Part shown: positions 1-10,259 of the stretch, one piece after another
How positions within the stretch are numbered: the first letter of the stretch is position 1
Layout: every line of letters begins with the position of its first letter
Assembly: GCA_009760855.2 (NCBI GenBank)
Contig: WPIO01000060.1
Span: forward strand, 2,035,501-2,099,500
DNA length: 64,000 bases
Source of the DNA: Cristatella mucedo
Taxonomy: Eukaryota; Bryozoa; Phylactolaemata; Cristatellidae
Reading direction: 5' to 3'
Made by a program: the position numbers and the translations under genes
Notes under the pieces: generated by a model
Told to the model about the DNA's origin: nothing
Database searches by the model: none
Seen by the model: only the letters and a program-made list of their open reading frames with translations

Positions 1-170
1 CTGCATGGCCGAATGCTCCGGCTCAAAAACTGCAGCTATCGTCTCCCCCAGCAGAATGCGGTCACTACAATAGCAGCAGATATTCAGACACGAGAAGTCC
101 AACCACAAGCTTACAAAGTGCAATAAATAGTTTATCCGAAGGCTCCACTGTTGTATACACTATGTCTTTT
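1..170. repeat. Direct repeat, copy 1 (cut by window start)
   Basis: This stretch recurs at about 656-825 with scattered mismatches. Both copies contain a GCCGAATGCT-type start, a GATGCGGTCACTA block, a GACCACAAGCT block and a TAGTTTATCC block in the same order. No coding potential is evident. The family is unknown, and the copy probably extends left of the window. Confidence 0.6.
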
Positions 171-655
171 CCTATGCATTTCAGCATTCCTCCCAAGGTA
201 GCTTCTTCATAGTCAACCATGACCATTTTTGTTATGAATAGAAAGGTGTAGGTAACTGGCGATGTCACATATCTGCGGTTCGGAAGTGAGAAGGAGAGGA
301 TGACCATTATTACAATATGGCGATGTTCGAAACGTTTGAAATTTTTCTCGCCTGAACAATGTCTTCGACATGCATTTGTTTTTTGGGCACGCCTGTCAAT
401 ACAGAGGCTAGTGACCCCTGTCTCACAGGCAGATTCACTGAACGGCCAGCATAGTAATAATAAGGCATCTTACAGAGAAGTCAGAAATCTTGTTCTTCCT
501 CATCAAAAATGGTCTAATCATCAGTCCTAGTAATTATGGTGGTGATATTAGATATTTTTGTCGTCGTGATTATCGTTGCCCATGTTGTCGACGTTTTATA
601 TCCCTTTGATCCAGCTTCTTCCTTTCATTGCTGAGAGCTTCGTAGAGCAGTCGTA

Positions 656-825
656 CTGCAAAGCCGAATGCTTCAGCTTAAAAACTGCTGCTATAGTCTC
701 CTCCAGCACGATGCGGTCACTATAAAAAGCAGCAGAGATTGTGACAAGAGAAGTTCGACCACAAGCTGCCCCAGCAGAATATATAGTTTATCCAAGGGGC
801 ACTACTTTTGTATCCACCTTATTAT
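656..825. repeat. Direct repeat, copy 2
   Basis: Second copy of the repeat at 1-170, about 655 bases downstream and in the same orientation. The unit-plus-spacer arrangement could be part of a longer tandem array lying to the left. The 300-655 interval between the copies holds nothing I recognise. Confidence 0.6.
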
Positions 826-829
826 GTCA

Positions 830-1430
830 TTAATATTATAATTTGTCACCAATTGCTAGTAGCTAGCCATCATATTCGGAAGAATATACGGTGTGGTACG
901 AGTTGATTTAGCAAAAATTCGGTCTGAGCCCTGCAGTCACAAAGCAGCTCACACTCCATAAAAAATTTGCCATATCAATGAAAGTACAAGCCATTTGCAC
1001 TTTGTAACTCGCATACGCGAGTGCCTTCACGTAGTCCCTCTCCTTCAACCGGTACGCCTATTTTAGGTTACGAAAACGTTTGGTGTTCAACTTTTCAGTG
1101 TCTAGGGGGCCGTCATCGTGCCTGTCGCCTTAACAGTCCAAATGGCCGATGCATTCGCCTGAGCATGTCAAAGTCTAGCTGTAAGAATACTAAACGTGCG
1201 TTCACAAACTATATTCACGGTAAAATATGTGCTACGAAGGTTTCCCAGCATTTGGAAATAGAGGCTAGCTAAATCCAAAGCTTCCTTTTTATAGCTTCAG
1301 AAAAAAGCAGCTGCTATCACCACCACCTGAACAAGTCGAACGATGTCTTGTCGTGGCAGGTCTATGTGACGAAGTCGTTTTTCCTCCCTTTCGATCCAGC
1401 TCCTTGTCAAAAGGGAATGCCATTATAGAA
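830..1430. other. Unassigned non-coding stretch
   Basis: No recognisable gene or repeat. An 83-codon frame at 1021-1272 opens on GTG rather than ATG and matches no family I know, so I treat it as chance. Confidence 0.4.
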
Positions 1431-1435
1431 TCGAC

Positions 1436-2134
1436 CATCTACGACGCGATATACTTATCTAAACAAGCACGACTTTTAGCTATTGTATGTATCTGAAAGT
1501 AGGCAGACTTGATTGTGGAGGTGATGTGGTCGTCTAACGAGATGTCATTTTTGAACATGACACATAGATTTCCAGCTGATTCAACAAGACATGTGCCGGC
1601 AGAGCCAATTTTGAGCTTTAGCTTTTCCAATTTCTGTGGTACACTGGGTTTACCCATTGCCAATTAGTTAATTTTAACCATCGCTTAGTTTAAGAAAAAT
1701 TGCTGCCTTTCATCTGCCGATGTCATCAATACATGCAGCCAGGGAGATGAGACAATTCGTTTTGCTCGATTGCTGGAAGTGATCAAAGCAAACCAACAAC
1801 TGAGTGTCAACCTCATACCAGTGAAAGCCTAGATAGTTCCTTGCTGTCACATCAGCAATAGGGAGCGTATAAACAGCGAAAAGTACCGGACCTAGCACAG
1901 AGCCCCGAGGTAAGCCATATTTCAGATGTACCTAGGATGATCTTTGTCCAATCACGTCAGTACTCTATAGTCAACCGCTGAGATAGGACCTTGACCAATG
2001 CAGAGGAGTGCCAGTAATGCCCAGGTGAGATGAGAGGCGCTCGAGAAGAACTTTTTGATCGTTAGTATCAAACGCTGCCGAAAGATCAAAAAAAACAAGC
2101 CGAGATACTCACAATCACATATCGGACGAGTCAC
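1436..2134 (-). mobile_element. LINE-A reverse-transcriptase fragment (5' half of a permuted copy)
   Basis: Reading the minus strand from 2134 down, broken frames resemble the reverse-transcriptase core. There is a decayed LxDLSAAFDTIDH-like block near 2060-2110. A VLGPVLFAVY block near 1870-1898 is followed by a decayed FHYYADDTQL-like block near 1800-1830, where the two catalytic aspartates read E-V-D. The LDDHI/STIKSAYFQ region follows at 1439-1560. Multiple stops and frameshifts make it inactive. It ends abruptly where the C-terminal part should continue; that part sits at higher coordinates (2140-2600) instead. Confidence 0.75.
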
Positions 2135-2139
2135 GTGGT

Positions 2140-2600
2140 CTTAGTTAATGCTGCCATTAGTAGGTGCGCTTTTAGTTCCTTTTTAAACGTAATCCCGTCA
2201 GAAGATATCATGGTGCAAATCAGGAGTGAGTTTTATGTTTTGGGAGCATACGAACTACAGGCACGGTTTCCAAAGGATTTGAGGAGTGTACAATGTATGG
2301 GTAAACAGTTTCCAAAATGCGGGTGGTACGAAGCTTGGCATGGTGGAGGATTAGATCTGATAGGTTGCCTAGAGCCAAAGCATGAAAGGACGTACAAGTG
2401 TGAGACAAACCCTTAAAGTCGATCGTTGTTTGACCGGTATTCTAATAAGGTCGGCAAGAATTAGTTTAATGGGGCATGTGGCAAGCTTATGACAGACAAA
2501 CCTAGCTGCAAAGTTGTTCACCCTATTGAAGAGCCCAATTGCACATGCCACTAGGCCAGGAAGCAATAAGTTACGTAAGCCCACACGGGATGTCGCTAAG
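2140..2600 (-). mobile_element. LINE-A C-terminal fragment (3' half of a permuted copy)
   Basis: The minus strand encodes a degraded form of the LINE-A C-terminal region (an LLPGLVACAI-like block, then PVKQR). It runs into the sequence that encodes the last ORF residues in other copies, near 2150. It begins almost exactly where the neighbouring fragment 1436-2134 breaks off, so the two together look like one element in permuted order. Confidence 0.7.
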
Positions 2601-2769
2601 ACTGCTGATCATCTAGGTCAGCCACACTTGACCTGTGGGTGGCGACCTGTTTTGGGGTCAAACGACCTTTTCGTGGAGACTGCCTAAGACCACCAAAAAA
2701 CCGGCTTTCCTCATTTTGCACACTATTTCTTATGTTTTGAGATCACCATAACACGAGGAACTGTATTAA

Positions 2770-2990
2770 ATACCTTACGCTTGCTTACACTGTGCATGCT
2801 GCTACTAACAACACTAGCATGATGACCCCGTAATACAACCCCTAAAAATATTATATTCGTTGCTTACCAAGCATGATATTACTCACATATTGCAGCAAAT
2901 GTAAGGCGCCTATAAAGAGATTGACTGCTCTGCAGGGACTTCATCAAGTGCAATATTATTATTGTTATTTTTATTACAGAGGTTGCTGCA
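2770..2990 (+). mobile_element. LINE-A 3' end fragment
   Basis: This matches the LINE-A 3' untranslated region: the CACTGTGCATGCTGC block, the CAAGCATGATATTACTCAC block, GCAGCAAATGTAAG, the terminal hairpin region and an ATT-rich tail from about 2958. No coding part remains. The 2600-2770 stretch to its left shows nothing recognisable. Confidence 0.7.
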
Positions 2991-3034
2991 TCTCGGATTT
3001 AAGAACCACTAATCTAGGTATGCTTTTTGATTGG

Positions 3035-3268
3035 CAGAAGTTAATTCATGGTCTTATGCCTGCTGACACAGTGCATGCTGCCACTAACCACATTTGCATG
3101 CTGACCATGTGCATGTCACCCTAACTATGTTATTCGTTTATCAAGCATTATGTTACTCACCATTAAATTGCTTTTCCCTTTGCAGCAAATGTAAGTGCTT
3201 AGAGAGAGATTGAGTTCTCTGAGGGTGCTTTATCAATTGCATTATTATTATTTTATTAAATCTGTCCA
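3035..3268 (+). mobile_element. LINE-A 3' end fragment
   Basis: A second LINE-A 3' end, following directly after the one at 2770-2990 in the same orientation. It includes the TGCTGACACAGTGCATGC block, the AGAGAGAGATTGAGTTCTCT hairpin core at about 3203-3222 and an (ATT)n tail at 3240-3260. Confidence 0.75.
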
Positions 3269-3715
3269 GCATGAGTGTACACATTCAAATCATTTCGTAA
3301 AACCGTGGGAAAAGATCAAGCCATCGATCGCACCAGTTGAGGGAAACCGTGTTGTTTGCTGGAAAAATGTCATTGACCCTCCATAGTGTGGTGAGCATTA
3401 GAGTACCGGTGAGAGCTAAAACATCAGTGGTTAGGCGAGAAAGTACACTAATTAGTAAGTGATTAATTAGTAGCCTGCTAGTGACTTCTCTGAGCGTACT
3501 TTATCAAGTGTATACTTATAATTATTACTATATGTACAAAACCAAAGTTTTACATAAAGTGCTGATGAGTGCCATTCAAAATGCAGTAGAAAAGATTTCT
3601 GTTGTTTATTCTATTCGCAATCAACAAAAAGAAATGCATTCTATACTCTCTACAACAACTGCATTCCAATGCATTTTACAACGCATACCTGCTAAAATAT
3701 AAAGCAGAAAACCAA

Positions 3716-4810
3716 CTAGCCTATATAATGACTTTCAGCAGATTGGATGCTCCTGGCAATGCCGGTTTTAAGCAACGTAGGTAACCGTTCGTAGTTGATA
3801 TTCTTTTGCAATATACTCGCTACACAAAGGTCAAAGAGCTTACCAACGTCCGTGTCAAAGATGTCAATGTTACAAAAGCTGCCACAATAAGATATGACGA
3901 TAAGTCTTCCATCCCAGCTGAGGCTCTTGGCGTTGAGTTTTACATCGGTGCTATTACGGAATATGCTCGTAGGCACAGTGCTCGTCCAGTGAAGACTGAC
4001 CAGATCTAAGAAGTGGATTTTATAACCACAGCCATAATGGGCATTCCTATTATCAGGCTTCTTAAGAATTACACCTAATTTTCCATACGAAGTAAAAGTT
4101 GTAAAGCCGACGGAAATATCAGGAGATTCTCCAGTTGTCGGTACTGCGGAAGTTATGTTAGTCAGAGTATCAAAAAATTCAACTTTCAGATTCTCAGCAT
4201 TACTTTCAATTTGCTTTTCCTTAGCTATACGAGTGGCTAAGAGATCGAAAAAAACAAGGTAGTGCTTCCAGGAAATCAAAACCATTTTGAGACGAGAACG
4301 CGGCAGGTTGTCACCTGAGCAGCATAGGCTCCAATGTTTTGTCTCTAGGTCAAAGCCGCTAACCTCCCGCGGCTTTTCCAACCAACTGAAGCCGAAAAAG
4401 TAAATCGTATGGTCGAGAAGGCACCAAAAAGACCGAACACGCACAGATGCAGCTTCAATAGTCACTGGTCGTGACCAGCGATGAGAAGCGGTGTCAAAAC
4501 AGCAGAGCCTTAAAACTCTGCCTGCTGCTTGCAACCCATCATGGAAGAAGTAGATAAACTGTTTATAAGCTTCGACAGGTCCACAAAAGTATATACGCGG
4601 TGCATGAACAATGGAATCCCCAACGTTTACTGCTGACAACGTACAAGCGTCAACGTCCAGAATACGAACACTGATTAACACGTATTGGTTCCCTTCAATA
4701 TAGGGATCGGACCAGCCGAATACGTAAACGGTCCTTCCAACTACGAAGCTGTGCTGGACTTGGTAAACGGAACGAGGAATTCTCAGCTGACCGACCTGAT
4801 GGGCGATCAT
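3716..4810 (-). CDS. Kelch-like beta-propeller protein K1, 364 aa, intact and intronless
   Basis: This single uninterrupted frame encodes a predicted cytosolic beta-propeller without signal peptide or membrane segment. Six blade-like units can be seen, each a hydrophobic strand (VYVFG, IYFF, IYFFG, YLVFF, LGVIL, LIVIS) followed by an FD/LD...W-type strand such as FDTASHRWSRP, FDLETKHWSL and LDLVSLHWTST. The classical double glycine of kelch repeats is mostly lost. Kelch propellers are usually protein-interaction platforms; no BTB, F-box or other partner domain is present, so the role is unknown. I start at the ATG at 4810 (MIAHQVGQLRI) because the same start and N-terminus occur in K2 and K4. 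The frame stays open to 4855 but without an ATG. A TATA-like CTATATAC lies about 85 bases upstream (4894-4901) and an AATAAA signal at 3610-3605. Paralogues K2, K3 and K4 lie in this window. Confidence 0.75.
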   Translation of the reverse strand: MIAHQVGQLRIPRSVYQVQHSFVVGRTVYVFGWSDPYIEGNQYVLISVRILDVDACTLSAVNVGDSIVHAPRIYFCGPVEAYKQFIYFFHDGLQAAGRVLRLCCFDTASHRWSRPVTIEAASVRVRSFWCLLDHTIYFFGFSWLEKPREVSGFDLETKHWSLCCSGDNLPRSRLKMVLISWKHYLVFFDLLATRIAKEKQIESNAENLKVEFFDTLTNITSAVPTTGESPDISVGFTTFTSYGKLGVILKKPDNRNAHYGCGYKIHFLDLVSLHWTSTVPTSIFRNSTDVKLNAKSLSWDGRLIVISYCGSFCNIDIFDTDVGKLFDLCVASILQKNINYERLPTLLKTGIARSIQSAESHYIG

Positions 4811-4893
4811 TTCGGCAGAAACGTTAGGTCTTCTTAAGTCGCTCTGTGAGGTCAAATGAAGTGAAACCGTCAGTGAAACGCTTGAGCTGCAGA

Positions 4894-4902
4894 GTATATA
4901 GC
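4894..4902 (-). promoter_or_regulatory. Candidate TATA box of kelch gene K1
   Basis: GCTATATAC on the minus strand, about 85 bases upstream of the K1 ATG, with a GCAGCTCA initiator-like stretch 10-20 bases downstream. The K2 counterpart has lost the TATA motif. Spacing is reasonable for a short 5' UTR, but the assignment is by position only. Confidence 0.35.
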
Positions 4903-4987
4903 GTAGTCAGAGCGTGGCGAGTGCAGATACAGATACACCGTTTACGAAATGCAGATAACCTATTACTATCAACCATAAAAACATAAT

Positions 4988-5112
4988 TAATTGGTATAGC
5001 CCCTAGGAGAACTCAACCTCAATTCGGCCGCTTCAGGCATGAAACTGGGCTCTAGCCCACGACCTCATCCAGATCTTAGTCGTGCAAGCTCCTTCGCTAC
5101 TGGGCCAAACCA
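4988..5112 (-). mobile_element. tRNA-derived SINE (family M)
   Basis: On the minus strand this begins GGTTTGGCCCAGTAG, close to a Pol III A box, and continues through GAGGTCGTGGGCTAGAGCCC, a B-box-like element, then an AT-rich 3' part. Related copies lie at 11530-11650 (the duplicate), 14562-14690 and 20505-20650. Confidence 0.65.
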
Positions 5113-5114
5113 GC

Positions 5115-5350
5115 AGTCGATACAAATGTATATGTAATGCATCTCCTTATGTCCCTCCACAAAGCCACACAGAGTATGCCGGGGTTAAGCAGGAGAGTTT
5201 TGTGTAGCCCAGACAGACTAAGCAGCTTGCCGTACGCATTTGGTTGCCAAGCTCGAATTTCAGCAATAAAAATTAGCTGAAAGCCGGCATGCTTCACTGT
5301 CTAAGTGATGCAGTCAAGCTTCAGCCAATCTGGCGAACGACCATAGTTCG
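5115..5350 (-). mobile_element. Non-autonomous element with a LINE-B 3' end
   Basis: The low-coordinate end is the LINE-B 3' terminus in minus orientation (GGAGATGCATTAC, CTTTGTGGAG, CAAAACTCTCCTG). Further in, the sequence does not encode the LINE-B ORF but a body shared with 11655-11890 and 13440-13700. It may be a SINE-like family that borrowed the LINE-B tail. The real 5' end is not defined. Confidence 0.5.
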
Positions 5351-5372
5351 GATATAGCGACACTGTTATAAC

Positions 5373-5908
5373 GTGTCACCTCTGCTGAAAGAGCTAGGAT
5401 GGTTGCCGGTTGAGCAACAGACACAGAGCAAAGTTCTTACGCTGACCCACAAGGCCCGCAACGGCTTGGCTCCTTCATACCTAGCTGAACTGCTACATCA
5501 GTTTCAGCCTGTTCGCGCCCTCAGGTCCTGTGTAGACAATAAATTAGCTGTCCCATTCCTCCGCTTAAAGACAGTTGGCGACAGAAACTTTAGCTCTGCA
5601 GGTCCTAGACTGTGGAACTCGCTTCCACAATTCTTACGCAACGACATCTACTCTCCAACTGCCGACTGTGGCACATCTTTTTCAGCGGTCCTGAGCTGCT
5701 ACTTCTATGCTACTCACTGCCTCAACTGCTCTCCTGACTCTGCTATGCTTCCCACTTTCTCTTTGTTGCGTGAGATGAAGTCTGTTGGCTACCGAATGCG
5801 GACCGAAAGCCGCTTAGGCTGTGAGTGGGCTATACAAGACTCTCCTGCGTAACACCCACATGGTCTTTATGACTTTGTGGAGTTACTGACGGAGATACAT
5901 TGCATTAC
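5373..5908 (+). mobile_element. LINE-B, 5'-truncated insertion with target-site duplication
   Basis: This encodes the last 160 or so residues of the LINE-B ORF in an open frame to 5852 (PLLKELGWLPVEQ, LTHKARNGLAPSYL, GPRLWNSLPQF), then the 3' untranslated region ending GGAGATACATTGCATTAC. ATAAC flanks both sides (5368-5372 and 5909-5913). The paralogous site in K2 (about 11891-11905) has a single ATAAC and no insert, so this copy landed after the K1/K2 duplication. The frame has no ATG and lacks the catalytic core. Confidence 0.85.
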
Positions 5909-6124
5909 ATAACCACGAAATCGACCCCATTTCGGGTAGCTGCACAAGGCCTGCAACTTGCACAAACCCGGAGCCAGCAATACGACGACTGTGAAACAGA
6001 GCATTCCCATATGCATTCGATAGCCAGCAGACTTAGCACCTCACTGAGGTTAATGTATTTGTAGGCACTTCACATGTGTTTCAAAGGCGAGTGATTAATG
6101 GTAGTGGTCTCAATATAAACGAGA

Positions 6125-6850
6125 ATAACGTAATAATATTAATTACGATTGATAAAGGGACTTGAGAGAGAAATCCATCTCTTTCTGAAGCTTCACATTT
6201 GCTTTTGAAATTGTTACTGGTGGAATGTTGAACAAACGACTGAAATAACATGGTTAGTGGCAGCATGCAATAGCTTCAGAGTGATCAAGGTCTTTCTGTC
6301 TTGCTTTGCATTTGTCTCAAAGGAGAAACCATCGAGTTGTTAGTCGTACCTCGATATATAACAGGGTAGGGTTGACATTCATACAGTCAGCATACAAATT
6401 TGGCTTTATGCAACTGTGTCACAATGAGTAAGGGCATGCGGATCGAGTCGTAGGAACCCACTAAATAAATTCTTTCAGTTTCTTTTTAAATGTGGTCGAT
6501 TCATCTGTTTTCGTTAAGCAAGTCAGGATTGAGGTCCGGGGCTTTCGGAGCATACCAACTAACTTTAGGGTTACTAGGACTTGACCTTTGTACAAAATAA
6601 AATTTAACGTGGTTAGAGATGACACACTCAAAGTGAGCAAGCAATTTTTTAGAGTGGCAGCATCCAAGGTGTCAGCAGGCATAAGCACACCAGCAACTAA
6701 TTACGGGAACCCAATAAATTCTGAAGTAAATTGATGCATTTTTAGTTTTTTTATGTCTATAGCCCATATCTATATCTGCGGACTATAACGAGCCGTCAAG
6801 TAGGAGTGTATTAAAGGCTTTAGGAACTTACGAAATACATTCACGGGCTC
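6125..6850 (-). mobile_element. Old LINE-A fragments inside K1 unit
   Basis: Two diverged LINE-A pieces in minus orientation. A 3' end with its hairpin remnant lies at about 6135-6200 (GAAATCCATCTCTTTC). A C-terminal/3' UTR piece lies at about 6440-6700 (AATGTGGTC, CGGAGCATACCAACTAA, GGTGTCAGCAGGCATAAGCAC). Both are present in K2 (12120-12760), so they predate the duplication. Confidence 0.6.
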
Positions 6851-6879
6851 CAAAGCACAGTGCCTAACCACAGAAGCAA

Positions 6880-8395
6880 CAGATTTCGCGGTCCCACTAA
6901 CTCGAGGTTCAGAGAAGCCAGTCATCTAGAGACGGCCGTCGCTTCTCGTAACCGCCATAGATTCGAGGACATGATGGCTATGGTAATTTTTTTAATCGTG
7001 TCATATCAACTAAAAAAATGCTACAGAACCATGAAGGAAAGACTTGATCTAATCGGCACAAGAAACGACAATGACGGTGAAAACCACAGCAGCTGGTGCT
7101 GCAGCAGTTAGATGACGTGGCAGCAACTCGATAGTCAGTATGATCTGACCATGGACTCAGGACTCGAGTCCATGCAGTCGTGCAGGAAGGGTGGCTATAG
7201 TTGGAGGGGTGGTAGCAAAAGTAGTGAGCGCCAGGTCGACTGGTCTCAGATCTCTCGAAAGCACTCTATGGAAAACTCTGTATGCTCGTGCGAAAAAACC
7301 TCTTTGTTCATGTAAATAATACGGTGAACTTTTAACTGCAAGCAGCCGAATCTACTACACAGGACATCGAAATGTATTGAGCCGAGCTCAAATTCTTGTG
7401 GAACGGTAGAGTCACCTTTTTATGCTCACAACCACATATAATAAAAAAGTGTATCCTCGCACTGTGGCAATGGGCTGTAATGGTCTGAAATGACCTGTAA
7501 AACTACCGTAGTCAACGCTATTATAGTGTAAATCATCGTCAAATCACCATCCCGAAGCTTAAATTGACATCGCAAATAAGACTAGAATCAGTTCAAATGG
7601 GACCCAAAAATATCACTTCAATATAATACAAGCATCTCATTCAATGAATAGCGATTGACTGCAACGACCCGGTCTCACACCTCAATTCACCTCAAGCCTC
7701 CAAAATTTGCTGCAGACTGACACACAGCAATCAGAACACATACATTATAGGCTTTAACTGCGATTGCACGCTGCTCAACTTTCCAGTTTTAGTGTACTCA
7801 CATAGGTTCACAGTAATTGCCTCGGCCATTCCCCAGCAATGCACTGCAATCGACTGCAAATGAACTGACCAGTACGTCAACATACCAAACCCGCCAAAAA
7901 ACGACCAGAATACGTACACTTTAACCTCTAATCTTTATTGAACGTTGCTCTAATTTTTGTTATTGTATTATCCCACGATCCTACTACAAACATTTCCATC
8001 GTTTGGCAGTAGCTCACTACAATGGAATGGATTGGCCCTGGTCAATACCTGAATTAACTGCGATCTGCTTGAAAATGCTCTGCAGTTATTTTCGGTTTTC
8101 CAACATTTTTGCATGTGATGCAGCACAGTGGTGAGAGTCGACCACGTCGTTTTGATAAATCAGGCTCGTACAATCTTGGGGAATTCACGGCAATCTATGG
8201 AAATGGCTCGGCTCAGAGAAGCAATCCACCACAAGCCACGACAACTCGTCACTAAATTGGCTGCACGAAGTCCAGATGACCATCGCATGTCACATTTCTT
8301 TGTGTTAAAAGTGAAATCATAATAGCTATTTTGTACGTCAGTTGTCAAAGTGCACGGCAATAGATCGCAATGGCAGGTACCCGAACCAAAATCCT
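6880..8395. other. Unassigned AT-rich stretch
   Basis: No gene recognised. About 7112-7270 contains a CAGGTCGACTGGTCTCAGAT block that resembles, in inverse orientation, the sequence at about 25395-25425. From about 7440 onward, short GCAATGnACTGCAAT-like motifs recur, as in the repeat that follows. The small frames here have no family resemblance. Confidence 0.35.
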
Positions 8396-9245
8396 TGGCA
8401 AGTCGACGAGAAATAGACTGCACCGTGCTTCAATTCTGATTCCACGTAACATTTAACTGCTCGAGCAGATACTTTAAAGCCTTACAACCAGCTCTGACAG
8501 TTTAATCTTGGCCAATGCATGGCCATCGAAGGCAATGGCACGAGCAAATACGGCAATCCGTAATGGTCTATCAAAAATCACTGGATAGTAAAGAGGCCAA
8601 CCTCATGGCATCGACGGCAGTGTCCCCTGGTTTATACACCAATCCATGACGGACACGTAGAAGTGGACCGACAGTTTCTGAGAGAAGCTCCACCTTTTCT
8701 TGCGTATTGCAATAAATTGCACTTCATTAAAAGTGCAGCCACATTATTTGAAAAAATCGACAAAGGCACAGTCTTTGCAGTAATTTGGCTCACACTTGCA
8801 GCAAATTTGCTGTTAAAATTTTTAGTTATCCTCCTGCATAATGTAATCTAATGTAATGTAATGTATCTCCGTCAGTAACTCCACAAAGTCATAAAGACCA
8901 TGTGGGCGTTAAGCAGGAGAGTTTTGTATTGCTCACTCACAGCCTAAGCGGCTTTCGGTTACAGCATAACGCTCGCTGTGTGCCCTCACTCTGTCCTTGA
9001 TAGCGTTCAGCCTTGGACAATTGATGGCAATCTATGGCAATTGCCTGAGACAATACAACAATATGTAATTGTCTGTTACAATTACAAGCAAAGCAGCTGG
9101 GAGAAAATCAAATCTTTTTCGCGTAACAAGGTGCCGTGGTAAAACTGCACCCGCATCCCCTCAACCAATCTCGAACGTACCTGTGAGGGAAATGTAAGGC
9201 AATTGCCAGCAAATTCATGGGACAATACCGAAATCTATCCCGCGT
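8395..9245 (+). repeat. Unclassified interspersed repeat C, plus-strand copy
   Basis: This aligns with the reverse complement of about 21835-22905. Shared blocks include TTAAAAGTGCAGCCACAT (about 8727), CAAATTTGCT (about 8805), ATGGCAAT-type motifs and ACAATTACAAGCAAAGC (about 9080). No ORF of note. A LINE-B insertion (8842-8963) interrupts this copy only. Transposon class is undetermined; no terminal inverted repeats could be made out by eye. Confidence 0.6.
8842..8963 (-). mobile_element. Very short LINE-B insertion with target-site duplication
   Basis: The minus strand reads the last 120 or so bases of LINE-B and ends in an (ACATT)n-type pentamer tail (8842-8873). GCATAA flanks both ends (8836-8841 and 8964-8969). 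The homologous position in the other copy of repeat C (about 22043-22052) is uninterrupted. This is an extreme 5' truncation. Confidence 0.8.
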
Positions 9246-9999
9246 AAGTGTATACACTGACCTCGTTTTGTAAAACCAGTGGTAAAGGTCAAGCTATCGA
9301 TCTCACCAGTTGAGGGAGACCTTGTACTTAGCTGGAAAATATGTCACCTGCCCTACACGGTGGGGTGAGCATTAGAGTACCGGTGAGCACTAAAACATCA
9401 GCGGTTAGGCGACAACTAAACTAATTAATATGAGATTAATTAGCAGCCTGCTCGTGACCCCCCGAATTGGGATCTCCCTGCGGAAGCTCTCGACTGCCGT
9501 ACACGTCACCTGTGGTTAGCCAAGCAGTTACTCAGCTAGCCAGCCTTTGATGGCGTACGTTCGCATTGTTGGAACCAAGTTGGTACAACGGCGAGATTCC
9601 AGAAGCTGACTGAGCAACCACCACGTTCGTTCGGGCTCTCAGCTTTATCTCGAGCTTCAATTGTTTCCTTGGTGTTTCATTCTCCATGCAGACTTGCTTA
9701 GTTCCCCTGTTTCTCCCGGTGCCTGCGATATTGTAAATTTAGTAGCTCAATTTCAATATAATTTAATTTAAATTGTTGGTAAAATAAAATCCATGTACTA
9801 ATGAAGAATTAGGAATTGCTCAGATCATGTATGATTAACGGTCTTACGATTAGTACTAACATTTTTTGCAGGCCCCCAAGTGAACGAAATCTCTTAGTAG
9901 GAAAAAAGAATTTCTGCATTCGCCTGCTGACACATTGCGGATTGAACGAAGATTCCTCGTGCATTAAGATATTCTGCCACTAACCGTTCGCTAGTGCTT

Positions 10000-10090
10000 T
10001 CTATGCAGCAAACGTTAAGTGGGTCGGTAGAGATTGAATTCTCTGAGCGTACTTTATCAAGTGTATCATTATAATTATTATTATTCGTAC
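10000..10090 (+). mobile_element. LINE-A-like 3' tail in the kelch 3' flank
   Basis: A diverged LINE-A 3' end: GCAGCAAACGTTAAGT, then GAGATTGAATTCTCTGAG, then ACTTTATCAAGTG and an ATT-rich tail. Equivalent tails follow K1 (about 3485-3530) and K3 (17505-17590, minus), so the insertion is older than the kelch gene duplications. Confidence 0.65.
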
Positions 10091-10259
10091 AAAACCAAAG
10101 TTTTACATAAAGTGTTGATGAGTGCCGTTAAAAATACAGTAAAAAATGTCCGTTTTATTCAATTCGCAAATAACAAAAAACACGTTAAGCTTTTGCGTTT
10201 CCAGTTAATTAGTTGATGCATTTTACAACGCATACCTGCTAAAAAAAGCAGAAAACCAG

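Larger units (their letters stand above)
3272..6880. repeat. Kelch-bearing duplicated unit, copy K1
   Basis: Most of this block aligns with 9247-12910 in the same orientation: the leader with CACCAGTTGAGGGA (about 3340), the kelch gene, its upstream region, a SINE, and a string of old LINE-A fragments (about 6125-6850). Relative to K2, K1 lacks about 575 bases (those at 9467-10045) and has gained a LINE-B insertion (5373-5908). Similarity fades near 6880. Confidence 0.8.

Noticed and set aside
300-530. 76-codon frame near the window start
   Set aside because: No homologue or domain, and no sign of constraint; it lies between two copies of a non-coding direct repeat.
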